Below are positions 7,139 to 14,780 of a DNA stretch of 42,655 nucleotides, piece by piece. Both the position numbers and the translations under genes were made by a program. The stretch is from a virus. Within the stretch, counting starts at the first letter, position 1. Each line of letters starts with the position of its first letter. Location: positions 1 to 42,655 of the IMG/VR virus record IMGVR_UViG_3300019890_000011; one strand, 5' to 3'. The notes beneath the pieces are model-generated. The model was not told the origin of the DNA and did no database searches. It saw only the letters and a list, made by a program, of their open reading frames with translations.

Positions 7139-7565
7139 ACTGCTCGCGATCCAGCGCCCGACGTGGAGCGTGTTTGAATCGAACTGCATCCCCTCACTCG
7201 CCGCCGGCGCCGGGGATCACCTGCCGCTCAACCTGGTCGACGTCGATCCGTACGGCGAGCCCTGGCCGGTGCTGGAGGCCTTCTTTGAATCGGAGCGGCC
7301 GTGGCCCGAGCGGATCGGCTTTGCGATCAACGACGGCGTGCGCATGAAACTGAAAATCACCGGCGGGTGGGACGTCGAGAGCTTGGGGCCAGCGGTGCGC
7401 CAGTTCGGCAACTCCGCGATGTATGGCGATTATCTCGCCGTGGCGCGGTGGAACTTAAAGCGCCTGGCAGCGCTGCGCAAATACGAGCTCGCACACTGGA
7501 CCGGCTACTACTGCGGTCATGGCGACTGCATGACGCACTACGCCGCGGTGTTCGATCGCTTCTAG
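6963..7565 (+). CDS. Rossmann-fold methyltransferase-like protein with DPYG motif
   Basis: A 200-residue protein. L-E-T-H-A-G-T-G near residues 26-33 fits the SAM-binding loop, and V-D-V-D-P-Y-G-E-P near residues 86-94 fits the catalytic-region motif of amino-methyltransferases; it resembles the D-x-D-P-F/Y-G motif of Trm1-type enzymes. The start at 6963 has AAGG six bases upstream. It follows the ParB-like gene, a pairing often seen with DNA-modifying enzymes, so DNA or RNA methylation is the inferred role. Substrate base unknown. The gene overlaps the ParB-like gene by 176 bp. Confidence 0.6.
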   Translation: MKKDNTTLNQKAALRLSLLKQIQKPIVLETHAGTGQVWKKVYSEIAQGVAFDEKPAKAELLAIQRPTWSVFESNCIPSLAAGAGDHLPLNLVDVDPYGEPWPVLEAFFESERPWPERIGFAINDGVRMKLKITGGWDVESLGPAVRQFGNSAMYGDYLAVARWNLKRLAALRKYELAHWTGYYCGHGDCMTHYAAVFDRF

Positions 7566-7622
7566 CCTGATGAATTTAGCGTGGCGGACAAATCGCTCGG
7601 AAATCTTAAGTGTGTCCGACCT

Positions 7623-7656
7623 GTTGCGATAGTCGCACCCGTTGCGATAGTCGCAC
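7623..7656. repeat. Tandem pair of 16-bp palindromic repeats between convergent operons
   Basis: GTTGCGATAGTCGCAC occurs at 7623-7638 and 7641-7656. Each unit holds a perfect palindrome, TGCGA-tag-TCGCA. The pair lies where the rightward block ends (7565) and the leftward block ends (7664). A further inverted pair, CGGACA (7585-7590) and TGTCCG (7613-7618), lies just before. There is no T-run, so an ordinary intrinsic terminator is unlikely; a protein-binding site or a bidirectional stop is possible. Confidence 0.6.
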
Positions 7657-7663
7657 ACCCTGT

Positions 7664-8170
7664 TCATTTGGCGGCCGCCAGGGCGCGCGCGCGCACGCCG
7701 TTATAGATCGCGGCCGCATCCTCGGTCTTCACCTGGTTGGCGTCGCAGGCGGTGAGGACGGCGGCGATGTCGGCGCGGATGATGGCAAGTCGGCCTGCAG
7801 CTTCGCTTTCGCTTTTGGATAGTCCTGGGTCGGCTGGGTTTGCGCAGGCAGCGGATCCGGGATGGGGCACGCCACCCGTACGTAGTGCGGCTGACAGCCG
7901 GTCAGCCAGATCATCGTTAGCACGAGACATGGAAAGTACTTTGGTTTCATAGCCTTTCACCACTGCGTTGATATCGACGACCTGGGCCGCCTCGGTAGTT
8001 TTGTTCTCGGCGATTGCTTCTCGTTTTGGAATCGTGGTCGCCTGCAGGCACGCCACCGCGCCGATCGATTGCTCATGCCGATTGTGCAGCGCCCACCAGC
8101 CGGCGAAAGCGCCGCAGCCGATCAGCGCGGCAACGGCCATGATCAAATTCTTCTCGAGCGTGCTCATCAT
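7664..8170 (-). CDS. Rz: Rz-like inner-membrane spanin
   Basis: A 168-residue protein with a transmembrane segment at about 9-25, a short Cys-containing linker and a long charged, helical periplasmic region, the usual shape of an i-spanin. Spanins act last in lysis, joining inner and outer membranes. The assignment is strongly supported by a complete lipoprotein gene nested inside in another frame (7729-7950). It ends the leftward block and starts at an ATG overlapping the previous stop. Confidence 0.75.
   Translation of the reverse strand: MMSTLEKNLIMAVAALIGCGAFAGWWALHNRHEQSIGAVACLQATTIPKREAIAENKTTEAAQVVDINAVVKGYETKVLSMSRANDDLADRLSAALRTGGVPHPGSAACANPADPGLSKSESEAAGRLAIIRADIAAVLTACDANQVKTEDAAAIYNGVRARALAAAK
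7729..7950 (-). CDS. Rz1: Rz1-like outer-membrane lipoprotein spanin, nested in Rz
   Basis: 73 residues entirely inside the Rz frame. A short hydrophobic signal ends in the lipobox L-T-G-C with Cys19 as the lipid-bearing residue; the mature part is rich in Pro and Ala, as in Rz1 proteins. AAAGG precedes the ATG by a few bases. The pair would span the periplasm to fuse the membranes. Nested Rz/Rz1 genes are known from lambda-type phages and imply a host with an outer membrane. Confidence 0.75.
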   Translation of the reverse strand: MKPKYFPCLVLTMIWLTGCQPHYVRVACPIPDPLPAQTQPTQDYPKAKAKLQADLPSSAPTSPPSSPPATPTR

Positions 8171-8361
8171 GTTGGCGCCACTTCGGCGATCTCGATCTGC
8201 GCAGCGCCGTCATCGATTGCTTTCTGGATCCAGAATTTCACCTGATCGATTTCCCCGAGCGCCTGGTCGCTGAAGGTGGATAGCTGACTGCGATACCCTT
8301 CGACCGCTTCCAGCAACTCTTTCAGGGTTTTCGTTTGTATGATCAGTGGTCTCTCAGCCAT
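8167..8361 (-). CDS. Small acidic helical protein in lysis block
   Basis: 64 residues from the ATG at 8361, overlapping the Rz start at its end (ATGA). It is an acidic, amphipathic helix with no membrane segment. Its place between two lysis genes suggests a lysis accessory or regulator, but no family is recognised. Confidence 0.55.
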   Translation of the reverse strand: MAERPLIIQTKTLKELLEAVEGYRSQLSTFSDQALGEIDQVKFWIQKAIDDGAAQIEIAEVAPT

Positions 8362-8371
8362 ACGGTTCCCC

Positions 8372-8788
8372 TCAGTGTGCTTTGAAGGCGGCGACGAGCA
8401 CGCCCAATATAGCCGCGATCGCCGCCACCAGTTTGAACATGTTGTCGACCCGCTTCTCGAGCTTCGCCGCAAACTCATCGATCGAGCGCTTCACGGAACG
8501 CTTCGAGGCCTTGTGATTCAAGGTCTCGACGATGCCGGCGAGCGCATCACGCATGAACCTCGCCTCTTTCGTCAGCTGCTCGAGCGCATCGAAGCGCAGC
8601 TGATTCGCTTCCACACTCGCGCGCCGGTCGGCGGGCAAGCGGCGCAGGTGCTGCACGGTATCATTGATGCCGCTGGTCAGCGTGGTGTCGAACGGCTGCA
8701 GTGGAGTCTCTTCGGCATCCTCGCGGTCCCAGCGTTCACGCAGCCGCGCATATTCCTCGCTGGTCGGATGGCGCGCGAGTTTGACCAT
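8372..8788 (-). CDS. Coiled-coil protein with C-terminal membrane anchor
   Basis: 138 residues. A long charged region with coiled-coil character fills residues 10-115, and a hydrophobic segment at about 118-135 (MFKLVAAIAAILGVLVAAF) ends the protein. Tail-anchored proteins of this form occur in lysis cassettes as holin-like or antiholin-like proteins. The ATG directly follows the stop of the holin-like gene. Confidence 0.6.
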   Translation of the reverse strand: MVKLARHPTSEEYARLRERWDREDAEETPLQPFDTTLTSGINDTVQHLRRLPADRRASVEANQLRFDALEQLTKEARFMRDALAGIVETLNHKASKRSVKRSIDEFAAKLEKRVDNMFKLVAAIAAILGVLVAAFKAH

Positions 8789-9028
8789 TTAGGTCAGATC
8801 TTTGGGCTGGAAGAAAGTGTTATAGAGCCCGACGACGAAGGTGACGATGCCGATCGCGAGCATCGTGTGCGCCATGCTGGTCGCCGGGATGATGAGGCCC
8901 AGCTTGTCTTGATTCTCGAAACAGTACGCGGCCGCCATGCCGGCGCCGCCGATCGCCTTCGTGCGATGCGACCAGGTCCAGGCGGCGCCGGCGCGCAGCT
9001 TAATGCAAATATTAATGCAAATATTCAC
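8789..9028 (-). CDS. Holin-like membrane protein
   Basis: 79 residues from a GTG that overlaps the endolysin stop (GTGA). After a W-S-H-R-T-K segment there are two hydrophobic stretches, about 24-45 and 52-70, and a charged tail, the plan of many small phage holins that sit beside endolysin genes. It would form the inner-membrane holes that set lysis time. The first codons are made of a 12-bp tandem repeat. Nothing beyond topology and position supports the call. Confidence 0.55.
   Translation of the reverse strand: MNICINICIKLRAGAAWTWSHRTKAIGGAGMAAAYCFENQDKLGLIIPATSMAHTMLAIGIVTFVVGLYNTFFQPKDLT
9001..9024. repeat. Perfect 12-bp tandem duplication at the holin-like gene start
   Basis: TAATGCAAATAT occurs twice in direct succession, 9001-9012 and 9013-9024, directly downstream of the GTG start of the holin-like gene (minus strand). 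Each unit adds four codons, so gain or loss keeps the frame. It is strikingly A/T-rich for this genome. Confidence 0.85.
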
Positions 9029-9528
9029 GCGGCAATCGCCAGCGCGCCGCCGGCGGCCGTGAAATGCGCGACCAGATCGCCAAGCGCGCGCTTGGGCTGC
9101 CCGCTTAAGCTCGCCGGAAAGGAAGCCCACAGCCCGCGGCATTTGAAAATTGCGTCTTGCACCCTGCCCGCCCACACATCATCGAGCGCGCCCTTCTGCT
9201 TGATCAGCAGCACGCAGGCATCGTTCTGCGCGGCCGCATCGAAACTGGTCAGCGAGAGGGCTGCCTTACACGCGAGCCAGGTTGGTAGCGTCATCTGGTA
9301 GCGCCCGGCCGCCGAGCTGTGCATCCCCACGTACTGCGCGCCCAGGCCGTCCAACGGTTCGCCCTTCCATTCGATCGCGCCGTTCGGCGGCCTCGGCTCG
9401 GTCGGATGAAACGAGAGATCGACGATGGTGTGCTTGAAGCCGTAGCACACGCGGTACTGATCGGCCGCGTGGTCCACGCCCTCGCTGTGCGCGGTCATCG
9501 ACAGGAATGCGGCGACGTTCGGGATCAT
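9025..9528 (-). CDS. Endolysin, lysozyme-type muramidase (GH24/GH104-like)
   Basis: 167 residues from the ATG at 9528. T-A-H-S-E-G near residues 12-17 carries the likely catalytic Glu, and S-S-A-A-G-R-Y-Q-M in the middle is the conserved block of GH104/GH24-type phage lysozymes, which cut the glycan strand of peptidoglycan. There is no signal peptide, so export would need the holin. The start was chosen because it overlaps the stop of a tiny upstream frame; an earlier in-frame start at 9561 is less likely. Confidence 0.8.
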   Translation of the reverse strand: MIPNVAAFLSMTAHSEGVDHAADQYRVCYGFKHTIVDLSFHPTEPRPPNGAIEWKGEPLDGLGAQYVGMHSSAAGRYQMTLPTWLACKAALSLTSFDAAAQNDACVLLIKQKGALDDVWAGRVQDAIFKCRGLWASFPASLSGQPKRALGDLVAHFTAAGGALAIAA

Positions 9529-9599
9529 CGGAAATCCCAAGCGAATAGCGCCAAGGCGCAAAGTGCGAACACGCCGCCGACTATTTTAGCGATGAGCAA
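9525..9599 (-). CDS. Possible 24-residue membrane peptide coupled to endolysin
   Basis: A short frame from TTG at 9599 to a TGA overlapping the endolysin ATG. The peptide is one hydrophobic segment (about IVGGVFALCALALFAW) ending in charged residues. It could be a micro-holin or antiholin. The TTG start and the length make it tentative; topology and coupling are the only support. Confidence 0.35.
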   Translation of the reverse strand: MLIAKIVGGVFALCALALFAWDFR

Positions 9600-9792
9600 C
9601 GGCCGCGCCGATCGCTAGCCCCAGAACCAAGAAGCCGATCGCAATGGCGATCGCCGGCCCTAAGTTCGCCTGCAACCAGGTCTTGGCCAGGCTCTCATCT
9701 GCTCTAGCATCCGCACTGGCACTTGCTAGAGCAGCTGCGGCGGCCGCTTTGACTTTGGTTTCGTCGGCGGAAAGTTCGGCGGGAATATCCAT
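9586..9792 (-). CDS. Ala-rich protein with C-terminal membrane segment, lysis block
   Basis: 68 residues from the ATG at 9792. An Ala-rich helix with charged residues covers residues 8-45, and a strong hydrophobic segment (AIAIAIGFLVLGLAIGAAVA) ends the protein. It is the first gene after the tail fibre and could be a pinholin-like or antiholin protein, but single-pass topology does not settle this. Confidence 0.55.
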   Translation of the reverse strand: MDIPAELSADETKVKAAAAAALASASADARADESLAKTWLQANLGPAIAIAIGFLVLGLAIGAAVAHR

Positions 9793-9899
9793 GAGGCGGC
9801 CTCGGGTAAGTGGGAGAGAGTGGGACGTGCGCCCCACTCTGCCCCTCACTTGAAGCCTCGACGTTGACCTGGGTCGCGAAGCGTCGCGAAATTTCCGGG
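9793..9899. other. Intergenic gap between tail fibre and lysis genes
   Basis: 107 bp without a gene. It holds two TCGCGAA words 10 bp apart (9874-9880, 9884-9890), the same core as the palindromes at 39865-39908, though single copies of this word also occur in coding regions. No terminator hairpin with a T-run was seen. Confidence 0.4.
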
Positions 9900-11249
9900 C
9901 TAGCCAGGAATCACTTCGATAATGAATTTCTCCAGCACGATGTAGTCAGTCGCCACGGCGAGCTGTGGCTGAAACACAAAGTTTTGAGCTACGGTTGAAT
10001 CGACCGCGCCGACCGTCGGTGCTCCCCCACTTAAGCCGGGACCAAATAGGCCCGTCCCGCCATCGTTAATTTGCGAATTGGTCACACCGCGATTGGCGAA
10101 CGAGCGCGCCAGTGTTGCAGCTGGATTTGTCGTCACAATGATGTCGGCGGGCGAAAATGCCCCATACGTCGCGAAGACGGTTTTGTTATTCGCGTTGCTG
10201 GGAACCGTCATCGTGAATGAGTAGCGGATGATGCCATTGGGCCCCATCGAGTTTCCGGGAACACTGATGGACTGCGCGGTTTGCAGCGTGGTGACGCCCG
10301 CGTAGGCGCCGGGGCCGGTCGTCACGAATGCAGTGGGGCTTCCGGGAATGGCTGGTACGCCGTTCACATAGGTGTTGTTGAACACCTGGCCCACGGTCGC
10401 GCTCGCCATCTGGCAGTAGTACCAGCCAGCCGCAGACCCCGCGACGATCGCGTTGGCCGGCAGGCGGATATAGGCTTTCGCGTAAACCATCGGGAGCGCA
10501 GTCCCCAACGTGATCGCGCCGTTGTTCGCCATCGAACCCGTTGGCGCCAGGATGAAGGGGATCGCCGAGGCGGCAAGCTTGTATACGCTCGGCGCTGCCC
10601 ATTTAAGCCCGAGCGCATTCGTCGAGTCGGCCGTGAGTACCTGAGTATCGGTGCCGACCGGCACGCGATCGGTGGCGACGTCGAAGCCGAGAAGATCCCC
10701 TTTGGTCGTGACTTGCGTCGCCCACTTGAGGCCTAGAGCCTGCGTGGAATCGGCCGTGAGCACCTGACCATTGGCGCCGACCGGCACGCGATCGGCGGCG
10801 CTGTCGAAGCCGAGAAGATCGCCTTTCGTTGTGACGTGCAGCGATTGAATTGCTGTCGTAGCCAGCGTGAGGGCCGCGAGCTCGGGTGCCGTCAGGTCCA
10901 CGGAAAAGCTGCCCGCACCGACGATCGGAGACGCGCTGCCACCCAAGGAGAGCGTACTCGTCGTTAAGCCCACGGAGGTGACGGAGCCCACGGCCGGCGT
11001 CGCCCACTTCAGTCCGAGCGCCTGCGTGGAATCGGCCGTGAGCACCTTGCCATTGGCGCCGATCGGCACGCGATTGATCGCCGTGTCGAAGCCCACCAGA
11101 TCCCCTTTGGTGGTGGCGTGCGTGGCGTCCGCCAGCGCGGCCGTCACCGCGGCATCGATCTTGTCCCAGGCATCATTGATGGGCACTTCGGGTTGCAGCT
11201 GCGCCGGGGCGAGATAGGTCAGCAGCAGATTCGGGGTCGTCGACGGCAT
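9900..11249 (-). CDS. Tail fibre / receptor-binding protein with triplicated repeat
   Basis: 449 residues, ATG preceded by AGGAG. An N-terminal attachment segment (1-45) is followed by three copies of a 39-residue unit at 46-84, 140-178 and 181-219, each reading T-T-K-G-D-L-x-G-F-D ... V-L-T-A-D-S-T, a motif of trimeric phage fibre shafts. The C-terminal 220 residues are rich in Gly, Ala, Asn and Thr and probably form the beta-rich head that meets the receptor. It lies directly after the tail tip gene, as expected of a host-range protein. Confidence 0.75.
   Translation of the reverse strand: MPSTTPNLLLTYLAPAQLQPEVPINDAWDKIDAAVTAALADATHATTKGDLVGFDTAINRVPIGANGKVLTADSTQALGLKWATPAVGSVTSVGLTTSTLSLGGSASPIVGAGSFSVDLTAPELAALTLATTAIQSLHVTTKGDLLGFDSAADRVPVGANGQVLTADSTQALGLKWATQVTTKGDLLGFDVATDRVPVGTDTQVLTADSTNALGLKWAAPSVYKLAASAIPFILAPTGSMANNGAITLGTALPMVYAKAYIRLPANAIVAGSAAGWYYCQMASATVGQVFNNTYVNGVPAIPGSPTAFVTTGPGAYAGVTTLQTAQSISVPGNSMGPNGIIRYSFTMTVPSNANNKTVFATYGAFSPADIIVTTNPAATLARSFANRGVTNSQINDGGTGLFGPGLSGGAPTVGAVDSTVAQNFVFQPQLAVATDYIVLEKFIIEVIPG
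10593..11114 (-). repeat. Three ~117-bp coding repeats in tail fibre gene
   Basis: Copies lie at 10998-11114, 10716-10832 and 10593-10709. The latter two are nearly adjacent; the first is separated from them by about 165 bp. They encode near-identical 39-residue units and could recombine to lengthen or shorten the shaft. Confidence 0.75.
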
Positions 11250-11259
11250 AGAAAACTCC

Positions 11260-14200
11260 TTACAGGACGAGCGTGGCGATGCCGGGCGTACCGCGTCCGA
11301 CGATGGCCGATAGTTGATAAATCTTCACGAAGATCGCGGTGGGTGCGACGAAGGGCGAGGCGCCCTGATCGGTGTGCTGCTCGGCGGCTAGGTAGGTTGC
11401 CGTGGGCGCACCCACACTCAGAGTTCGCAAGAAAACCGGCGGGCTAGCGCCCGAATAAATGTCGACCTGGTAGGCCTCGGTCGCTTCGCTCAACGGGATC
11501 TCGGTGCCCGAGGCCAGCATGCGCCCGAGGCGGCCGCGGCGGATCCACGTGATCAGAATGTCGGCGCCGACGTACGCGCCCTTGATGGCGACCGGCGAGA
11601 AGGGTTTCAAGGCCTCGGCGTTCCCCGTGAAGGCCGCGGTGAAGCCGCTCGCGAAGGTAGCGCCTCGGGAGACAACCGCATAGTTCAGGCTCACGCCGAT
11701 CAGCGCTTGGGACAGCACAACGCGCGCGAGATCCCCGGTGGAGAGCATGACGAGCCGATCATTGGCCACGCTCGAACCGATCACATGTTCCGTGCCGCGC
11801 CGGCCGCGCAGCAGGCGCGAGAGCGTCCACTGCGCCGCGCTGACTTGAGTTGCGGTTGCGAACTGCACGATCTCCCATCTACCGGCATCGCCGATCGCCG
11901 CGGCGTTCGCGCCGGCGAGCACGGCCGCATCGGTGCGGCTTTCAAATCCCACGCTCGAGTTCGCTACATTCACGGTGATAACGGTCGCATCGTCCCAGGT
12001 GAAGGCCTGCGAGATCGGCAAGGCGCCCGCGATGGTGCCTAGGGTCGCCTCGGTCGCGATCACAGCGGGCAGCGCGGCATAGGTCACGCCGCCGTCGATC
12101 GACTGATACGCGATTGATCCGGTCCACTTGCCGACGGCAGCCTGGCGCTGTGCCGCGATGTAAAACCCCGGATCGTTATCCACATCGCTCAAGGCCGGCA
12201 GGTCCAAGAGCTCGAAGGTCGTGGGCGCGAGCAACGAGAGCACTTGCGGCACGCGCTGCGGCGGGGTCGCAACCGCGAAGGAGATATAGGCGCCACCGTC
12301 ATCGCGCACACAGGAGAAACTTCGCAGCACGCCGGCGGCCGTCTTGTCGGTCGCGATGCGCATCCGCTGCAGCACGTTATCGACCGGCACGGCGATGCAG
12401 TCGGCGCACTCGAGCTCGAGCCAGGACTGATCAACGGCCAGGCTGTAGGTCGTACGCGCTGACCAGGCATCGGCCCAATTGATCTCCGCGCACTGCGCGG
12501 CCTGATCATCCAGCAAGCAGATCGGCGAGGAGATATCGACATCGTTCACCGCTTTGGTCGCCAGGCGAAACGGCGAATCCTGCTCGCCCACTTCGTAGTC
12601 GCGCTGCACCGCTTTGTAATGGAAGCGAATGCTGCGCGGCATATCCTCTTCCTGTGCGCGCACCGTGGTGATCGAGGGCGGCGGCACGGATCCGGTCGTG
12701 CCGTCATAGGCGCCGATGTCATCGATCGTGAGCGTCGCCACCACGGGCTTGCCGCGCGAGACAAATCGCATGACGGAGCCGCTGTCGACCGCATCGAAAA
12801 ATGCCACCGTGCGCAATGGCGCGATAATCGATGAGCCGTTGGTGATCGTCGAGACCGAGTAGCCCGCGATCGTCACGCCATCCAAATCGCTCTTGTCGAT
12901 CGCCGTCAATCCAGAGCGCGCGCAGACATCCTCGATGATCGCCCCGACGGTGACCGTTCCGACAAACGGCGGCGGCAGCGCGCCGTAGTCGACCCCCGGC
13001 GTGTGCAGAGCCGCGCGCGTGATGATCACTTTGCCATAGAAGCCGTGAATGACCTGGCCGATCCACATTTGGTTGCTGCCGATTTGCAGCGGTACACCGG
13101 CTGCTGTCAAAATCGTCGCCAAGTGTTGAACCGGCCCCGCCACGCCGTTCACAAACAACCCGATGTCGGTGCCCAAGCGCACGACCTCCACGAGCATGTA
13201 AGTGTTCAGAGGGATATGTGCACCCGTACCCGTGTCGGTGTCTGCAATCCACACGGTTGAGCCAGCCACCAGAGACCTGAATTCAAAGTAACCGGCGACG
13301 CCGAAGGTCTGGATGAAACTCATGAACCAGCCATTGCCGCCGGAATACGCCGAGGCCAACACGGGTCTGCCGCCGCCGCTCGGCGCGAGATCGAAATCGA
13401 GCCACATCTGGATCGTGAAGTCATCAGCAGTCGAAAGATCCAGTGGACCGCCCGGTGTGACCGCGATCCTCGCGCACTGCTCATTGCTGTCGAAATAATC
13501 CGTGTGCAACGCCGCAGTGTGGCCAGGCAGCGGGTTGCTGGTGTCGAGATGCGCATCGCCGATCGCTGTCACGATGTGGTGAGCCGGCGAGGAATCGGTG
13601 AAGATGGCCGAGCCGTTCGTGCCATCGAAATTCAGCAGCAGCGCCGCAGGAGCGGTTTGATACCCCGGCGAGCCGACGACGCCGGGAGGCCCCGGAAAGA
13701 CCTCGAAGCGAAACGTCGGATGGCGCCAGCCTTGCGCCGTTTGCAAGAGGCGGTTCGGATAAACGATGTAGGCAATGCCACGAAATCCCGGGACCTGGCC
13801 GAACCCTTGCGTGGCCTCGATCGTCGGATCCGCGACTTGGAGTTCATCCCCGAAGTACAGGGTGAAGGTCTGCGCGTAGGTCGCGCTCTGGGCCAGGCGA
13901 GCAGCAAAGGCCGCATCGGTTTCCGCGAGCAACCCTAGATCGGCGTTCGCGGCTTGCTGCGGCCGGATGTCATAGACGATGGTGCCGTTCTCCCAAATCC
14001 TCGACACACCGCCGATGGGCCCGGCGCACAGACAAATCGCGATCGACTGGTTGTATTGAAACGTCTGTTGGGTCGGTCCCCCCTTGCCGCTGGAATTGTT
14101 CGAGCTCTGCACGAACGGCGCGAGCCACATGATTGTGCCCGCGACATCGGCGGTCCCATAAACCAGCGGCACGGCCGCGCCCACGCTCGCGGTGGTCGTA

Positions 14201-14352
14201 TTGTTGTCCGAGATCTTCGGCCCGCTCGGCAGCGCGGTGGGAAAGAGCACGGAGCCTGCGCCGACGGCGAGGGTGAACCAGATCGGATTCAAGGTGTAGA
14301 TGCTCGCGGCGAGACCGACGACATCGAGAACGATTTGACCGGCGTTACTCAA
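11260..14352 (-). CDS. Tail tip / baseplate hub protein with inserted LamG-like domain
   Basis: 1030 residues, TTG start overlapping the peptidase stop (TTGA). Residues 1-220 and 465-1030 match the large tail proteins of the lambda J / GTA hub type, with Gly-rich turns (CAGPIGG) and hub motifs resuming at G-A-I-I-E-D-V-C-A-R-S-G-L. Residues 236-456 are unlike the rest and read as a concanavalin/LamG jelly-roll (F-D-G-T, D-F-T-I-Q-M-W-L, G-L-F-V-N-G, I-W/G-Q). Such domains bind sugars. The hub nucleates the tail and contacts the cell surface; the inserted domain would add a glycan-binding site. The C-terminal part has fibronectin-like spacing. Confidence 0.8.
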   Translation of the reverse strand: MSNAGQIVLDVVGLAASIYTLNPIWFTLAVGAGSVLFPTALPSGPKISDNNTTTASVGAAVPLVYGTADVAGTIMWLAPFVQSSNNSSGKGGPTQQTFQYNQSIAICLCAGPIGGVSRIWENGTIVYDIRPQQAANADLGLLAETDAAFAARLAQSATYAQTFTLYFGDELQVADPTIEATQGFGQVPGFRGIAYIVYPNRLLQTAQGWRHPTFRFEVFPGPPGVVGSPGYQTAPAALLLNFDGTNGSAIFTDSSPAHHIVTAIGDAHLDTSNPLPGHTAALHTDYFDSNEQCARIAVTPGGPLDLSTADDFTIQMWLDFDLAPSGGGRPVLASAYSGGNGWFMSFIQTFGVAGYFEFRSLVAGSTVWIADTDTGTGAHIPLNTYMLVEVVRLGTDIGLFVNGVAGPVQHLATILTAAGVPLQIGSNQMWIGQVIHGFYGKVIITRAALHTPGVDYGALPPPFVGTVTVGAIIEDVCARSGLTAIDKSDLDGVTIAGYSVSTITNGSSIIAPLRTVAFFDAVDSGSVMRFVSRGKPVVATLTIDDIGAYDGTTGSVPPPSITTVRAQEEDMPRSIRFHYKAVQRDYEVGEQDSPFRLATKAVNDVDISSPICLLDDQAAQCAEINWADAWSARTTYSLAVDQSWLELECADCIAVPVDNVLQRMRIATDKTAAGVLRSFSCVRDDGGAYISFAVATPPQRVPQVLSLLAPTTFELLDLPALSDVDNDPGFYIAAQRQAAVGKWTGSIAYQSIDGGVTYAALPAVIATEATLGTIAGALPISQAFTWDDATVITVNVANSSVGFESRTDAAVLAGANAAAIGDAGRWEIVQFATATQVSAAQWTLSRLLRGRRGTEHVIGSSVANDRLVMLSTGDLARVVLSQALIGVSLNYAVVSRGATFASGFTAAFTGNAEALKPFSPVAIKGAYVGADILITWIRRGRLGRMLASGTEIPLSEATEAYQVDIYSGASPPVFLRTLSVGAPTATYLAAEQHTDQGASPFVAPTAIFVKIYQLSAIVGRGTPGIATLVL

Positions 14353-14780
14353 GGATAGGTCACGTCAGGCAGCGCCCAGATGCTCATCGTGCGCGCTATC
14401 CACGGCGGCCTATACCCATGTTCGACCACGCGCCCGACCGCTTCGAAGCAATGGATCATGCTCTCGCCGGTATAGATCGCGGCGTGCGAAGGATACTCGG
14501 CCAGCGGCCACTTAATCGCGAGCAGCACCGCGGGCTTGAGCGTGGTCTGCTTGCAGTGTTGGGCGAGGATATCGAGCAGCAGCGCTTGCGGCTCGCGGCC
14601 ATAGTTGATCGGCAGCAGCTCGAGCGCCGTGACCGAATCGAGCTCGCCCAGCATGCCTGCGATGAAACCTAAGCAATCGCAGCTGATGCGTGTACGGCCT
14701 TGATGCCGGAACGGCACGCCGAGCCAGGCTCGCGCCTGCTTGATGAGCGCGGCCGGCGCGATCGCGACGGCGGCCGTCAC
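14349..14780 (-). CDS. NlpC/P60-type cysteine peptidase of the tail tip
   Basis: 143 residues from a GTG overlapping the previous stop (GTGA). The catalytic Cys lies in C-D-C-L-G-F near residues 31-36 and the His in H-A-A-I-Y-T-G near residue 98. Proteins of this family sit in phage tail tips and cut peptidoglycan cross-links during DNA entry. Position between DUF2163 and the hub protein is the standard order in this tail type. Confidence 0.85.
   Translation of the reverse strand: MTAAVAIAPAALIKQARAWLGVPFRHQGRTRISCDCLGFIAGMLGELDSVTALELLPINYGREPQALLLDILAQHCKQTTLKPAVLLAIKWPLAEYPSHAAIYTGESMIHCFEAVGRVVEHGYRPPWIARTMSIWALPDVTYP

Noticed and set aside
6122-7189. 355-codon leftward frame opposite the ParB-like gene
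   Set aside because: Antisense shadow with His/Arg-rich composition; the sense genes have motifs and ribosome sites.
7585-7618. CGGACA/TGTCCG inverted pair as intrinsic terminator
   Set aside because: Six-base arms with a 22-base loop and no T-run are too weak.
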